Notes under the pieces: model-generated
Seen by the model: only the letters and a program-made list of their open reading frames with translations
Told to the model about the DNA's origin: nothing
The model's database searches: none
Position numbers and translations under genes: made by a program
DNA from: an uncultured Anaerolineaceae bacterium
Lineage (GTDB): Bacteria > Chloroflexota > Anaerolineae > Anaerolineales > Anaerolineaceae
Reading direction: 5' to 3'
Length of the DNA: 7,169 nt
Assembly (NCBI GenBank): GCA_937890875.1
Contig: CALAEB010000594.1
Coordinates: forward strand, 1 to 7,169
Shown: positions 5,493-7,169 of the stretch, piece by piece
Layout: the number at the start of each line of letters is the position of its first letter
How positions within the stretch are numbered: the stretch's first letter is position 1

Positions 5493-6166
5493 TGGCGGAA
5501 CGATACCGGATCACCTATACAAAAACGGATGCACTGCGCTATGTGAGCCACCTGGATTTGCAGAAGATATGGATCCGCACCCTCCTGCGCGCAGGAATTC
5601 AGCTGGTTTATACGGAAGGGTTCCACCCTGCTCCGAAAATATCGCCGGGATGGCCGCTCGCGCTGGGATGGGCCGGATATGGCGAGATGATCGATTTATG
5701 GTTCGACATTTCAGGTTGGACCCCGTCCTCGGCCGCTCAAACCGAAACGGAACTGATCGAAAGGATCAATCGGAACAGTCCGCCGGGATTGAAAGTAACT
5801 GAATTAAAACAGATCCCGCTTTACGACCCGGCGCTGACAACGGTGATCGAAAGCGCTGTTTACTATGCCGAGTTCCTGTCCCCGGTTCCACCGAATCAGC
5901 TAAATGAACAGATGGCAGCGCTGCTGTCCAGGCCGGCCATTGAGCGAAAACGGCGCAACAAGCTGTACGACCTCAGGCCGCTGATCGAGGATTATCGAGT
6001 CAGGTCCGAAGCAGGGAACAGCACGGTTTTAGAAATCCGCATGGCAGCCAGAGACTCCGCGATGGGCAGGCCGGACGAAGTGATGGATGAACTGGGTTAC
6101 GACATTAACACAATCCGCTTTTCGAGAGTAAAGCTGTTGTTAAAACAAAATCAATCGCTGTTTTAA
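5492..6166 (+). CDS. Radical SAM-linked protein (TIGR03936/DUF2344 type)
   Basis: A 224-residue partner of the preceding radical SAM protein, which in many bacteria is fused to it as one chain. Family landmarks are clear: YRITYTKTDALRYVSHLDL (5-23) with the SHLD motif at 19-22, RTLLRAGI, and EGFHPAPKISPGWPLALG (42-59). The C-terminal half is less conserved and ends in a basic segment, SRVKLLLKQNQSLF. The ATG at 5492 shares its A with the TAA of the upstream gene (TAATG) and has GGAAGGGA just upstream, so translation is almost surely coupled and the two proteins are made in equal amounts. A longer frame upstream lies entirely inside the radical SAM gene and is not used. The function is unknown; constant pairing suggests the same complex or pathway, possibly as a substrate-binding subunit (inference). 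Confidence 0.9.
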   Translation: MAERYRITYTKTDALRYVSHLDLQKIWIRTLLRAGIQLVYTEGFHPAPKISPGWPLALGWAGYGEMIDLWFDISGWTPSSAAQTETELIERINRNSPPGLKVTELKQIPLYDPALTTVIESAVYYAEFLSPVPPNQLNEQMAALLSRPAIERKRRNKLYDLRPLIEDYRVRSEAGNSTVLEIRMAARDSAMGRPDEVMDELGYDINTIRFSRVKLLLKQNQSLF

Positions 6167-6171
6167 TAAGC

Positions 6172-6220
6172 ATAATCCATAGCGCTGCGAAAAAACAGCA
6201 GCGCTATGGATTATTTTTTA
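6172..6220 (+). terminator. Strong Rho-independent terminator of the radical SAM operon
   Basis: A perfect 17-bp stem (6172-6188 ATAATCCATAGCGCTGC with 6198-6214) and a 9-base loop GAAAAAACA are followed directly by TTTTTAATATTTT. It begins 5 bases after the TAA of the radical SAM-linked gene. The minus strand has no comparable U-tract, so it acts mainly rightward and isolates the operon from the tRNA genes. Confidence 0.92.
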
Positions 6221-6276
6221 ATATTTTGAAACATAAAAATTTAAATAGATTTCAGCGCAAATTTAAGAAACAGTGG

Positions 6277-6282
6277 TAAAAT
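6277..6282 (+). promoter_or_regulatory. Candidate -10 box of the tRNA-Arg gene
   Basis: TAAAAT lies 12 bases before the tRNA 5' end and matches the -10 consensus at 5 of 6 positions. No clear -35 is found at 16-18 bp upstream, so support is modest. The AT-rich block 6215-6250 before it could help as an UP-like element. Confidence 0.35.
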
Positions 6283-6294
6283 AGATTCCGCTAT

Positions 6295-6366
6295 GCGCCT
6301 ATAGTGAAGTGGACATCACGCTACCCTCCGGAGGTAGAAGCCTGAGTTCGAGTCTCAGTAGGCGTG
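6295..6366 (+). tRNA. tRNA-Arg (anticodon CCG)
   Basis: A full cloverleaf folds by hand. The acceptor stem is GCGCCTA (6295-6301) with TAGGCGT (6359-6365), closing on a G1-U72 wobble. The D stem is GTGA/TCAC with loop AGTGGACA, whose GGA gives the A20 used in arginine identity. The anticodon stem is CTACC/GGTAG with loop CTCCGGA, placing CCG at 6328-6330. The variable loop is AAGC. The T stem is CTGAG/CTCAG with loop TTCGAGT. The discriminator is G6366; the next bases are CCT, so the 3' CCA is not encoded in full and must be added. It reads CGG codons. Confidence 0.95.
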
Positions 6367-6486
6367 CCTTGCGTGGCAGGAATTTGGAATTTGAAAAAGA
6401 CATCGTGTGATTCTCAAAAAACGAGAGGATCATTTGTTTGTCTCTGTTCAAAAGAGGAGCTGGATATTCCGAATTGCTGATAAAAC
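6367..6486. other. Spacer between the two tRNA genes
   Basis: These 120 bp hold no gene or strong terminator. The only visible structure is a tandem 7-base repeat GGAATTT (6379-6385, 6386-6392) and short weak hairpins. Whether the two tRNAs share a transcript cannot be decided from sequence alone. Confidence 0.5.
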
Positions 6487-6569
6487 GGGGGAGTGCTGGA
6501 ATTGGCAGACAGGCATGACTTAGGATCATGTGCCAAAAAGGCATGAGGGTTCGAGCCCCTCCTTCCCTA
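6487..6569 (+). tRNA. tRNA-Leu (anticodon UAG)
   Basis: A class II tRNA of 83 bases. The acceptor GGGGGAG (6487-6493) pairs with CTTCCCT (6562-6568), including G-U wobbles at 1-72 and 5-68. The anticodon stem CATGA/TCATG (6514-6518, 6526-6530) holds loop CTTAGGA with anticodon TAG at 6521-6523, reading CUA and by wobble other CUN codons. The long variable arm TGCC-AAAAA-GGCA is the hallmark of leucine/serine/tyrosine tRNAs. The T stem is GAGGG/CCCTC with loop TTCGAGC. The discriminator is A6569, as leucine identity requires. The next bases are CAT, so CCA is not encoded. Confidence 0.95.
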
Positions 6570-6595
6570 CATATGAATGGTAAATGAATGAAAAC

Positions 6596-6612
6596 AGGCG
6601 GACGAACTGCCT
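6596..6612. repeat. Small inverted repeat before trigger factor gene
   Basis: AGGCGG (6596-6601) can pair with CTGCCT (6607-6612), with one G-U, around loop ACGAA. It lies 29 bp before the TTG start. It has no U-tract, so a 5'-UTR hairpin is likelier than a terminator; it may be chance. Confidence 0.25.
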
Positions 6613-6640
6613 AATTATGAACAGAATGAGGAATTCAACC

Positions 6641-7169
6641 TTGAAAATCGAAACTGAGAATCTCGAAAATCACGAAATCAAAATCAACATTGAGCTCAAC
6701 GCAGAGGAATTTGAACCGCTGAAAAACCAGGCCGCGCGCAAAATTGCCGGGCAGGCGAAAATCGCCGGTTTCCGCCCCGGAAAAGCGCCGTATGAGATCA
6801 TTCGCCGCAACTACGGCGATGCGGCCATTGCGCAGGAAGCGCTGGATATTTTTCTTGAAAAACAATACGAACAGGTTCTTAAAGAAGCGTCTGTTGAACC
6901 CGGCGGAATGGGACGGCTGGACAAAATTGACCAGGTTGACCCGCCAAAGCTCAGCATCCTGGTGCCTTTGGCTCCAACCGTTGATCTCACGGGTTATCGG
7001 GATATCCGGGAAGATTATGAAGAACCGATGGTAACCGAAGAAGATTTGAAAGAAACCATCCTTCAGCTCAAAAAACCTTACGCCGTGGCTGAACCCGCGG
7101 AAGGTCCGGTGGAAAACGGCCAATCGGTTTATGTGTTGATCAAAGCGGAAATCGAAGATCCGACCGATC
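6641..7169 (+). CDS. tig: Trigger factor, N-terminal 176 codons (partial)
   Basis: Trigger factor is the ribosome-associated chaperone and peptidyl-prolyl isomerase that meets nascent chains at the exit tunnel. The visible part begins LKIETENLENHEIKI and contains the ribosome-docking loop GFRPGKAP at residues 43-50. That is the same numbering as Phe44-Arg45 of the E. coli protein, with Pro replacing the usual Lys46. A PPIase domain begins in the last residues (VENGQSVYVLIKAEIED) and the C-terminal chaperone arms lie outside the window. The TTG at 6641 is preferred because GAGGA lies 8-9 bases upstream and it gives the family N-terminus. In-frame ATGs at 6617 and 6626 lack an SD and would add 8 or 5 unrelated residues. 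It stands 71 bp after tRNA-Leu and probably shares or lies near that transcript; clpP/clpX commonly follow in bacteria but are not visible. Confidence 0.9.
   Translation, partial: MKIETENLENHEIKINIELNAEEFEPLKNQAARKIAGQAKIAGFRPGKAPYEIIRRNYGDAAIAQEALDIFLEKQYEQVLKEASVEPGGMGRLDKIDQVDPPKLSILVPLAPTVDLTGYRDIREDYEEPMVTEEDLKETILQLKKPYAVAEPAEGPVENGQSVYVLIKAEIEDPTD

Noticed and set aside
6635..7123. Minus-strand open frame of 162 codons
   Set aside because: It is antisense to trigger factor, which carries the docking loop in the plus frame.

Overview
The window looks like chromosomal DNA from a mesophilic member of the Chloroflexota, probably class Anaerolineae. This is an inference from gene content: a CUT1-type sugar transport operon with its own LacI repressor, a radical SAM gene and its linked partner protein as two separate overlapping genes, and a trigger factor gene. 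No taxonomic marker settles it. Base composition is moderate (roughly half GC in genes), SD sequences are plain GGAGG/GAGGA types, and two of the starts are best read as TTG.

Layout. Positions 1-2829 are read on the minus strand and form one likely sugar-uptake operon, in transcription order: lacI-family regulator (2829-1834), periplasmic/extracellular sugar-binding protein (1774-458), then the first 55 codons of an inner-membrane permease (166 to the window edge). The 59-bp gap before the binding protein holds a hairpin flanked by a 14-bp direct repeat that carries the SD. The 291-bp gap before the permease holds two strong stem-loops and one weak one, the usual arrangement for making far more binding protein than permease.

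Positions 2830-3602 are a 773-bp divergent intergenic region. It carries a candidate lacI promoter with several inverted repeats. It also carries a decayed C-terminal half of an ABC-transporter ATPase on the plus strand (3061-3314), with an in-frame stop and a frameshift, and a consensus -10 box. A possible 14-codon leader ends across the TTG start of the next gene.

Positions 3603-6166 (plus) hold the two-gene radical SAM unit: a 629-residue radical SAM protein with a B12-binding-like N-terminal region, and the 224-residue radical SAM-linked protein (TIGR03936/DUF2344 type). They overlap as TAATG and are closed by a perfect 17-bp stem terminator at 6172-6220. Their biochemical role is not known to me; this pair is the least understood system in the window.

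Positions 6295-7169 (plus) hold housekeeping genes: tRNA-Arg(CCG), tRNA-Leu(UAG), and the first 176 codons of trigger factor (tig), whose ribosome-docking motif is intact. Most of the remaining open frames in the window are antisense shadows of these genes.
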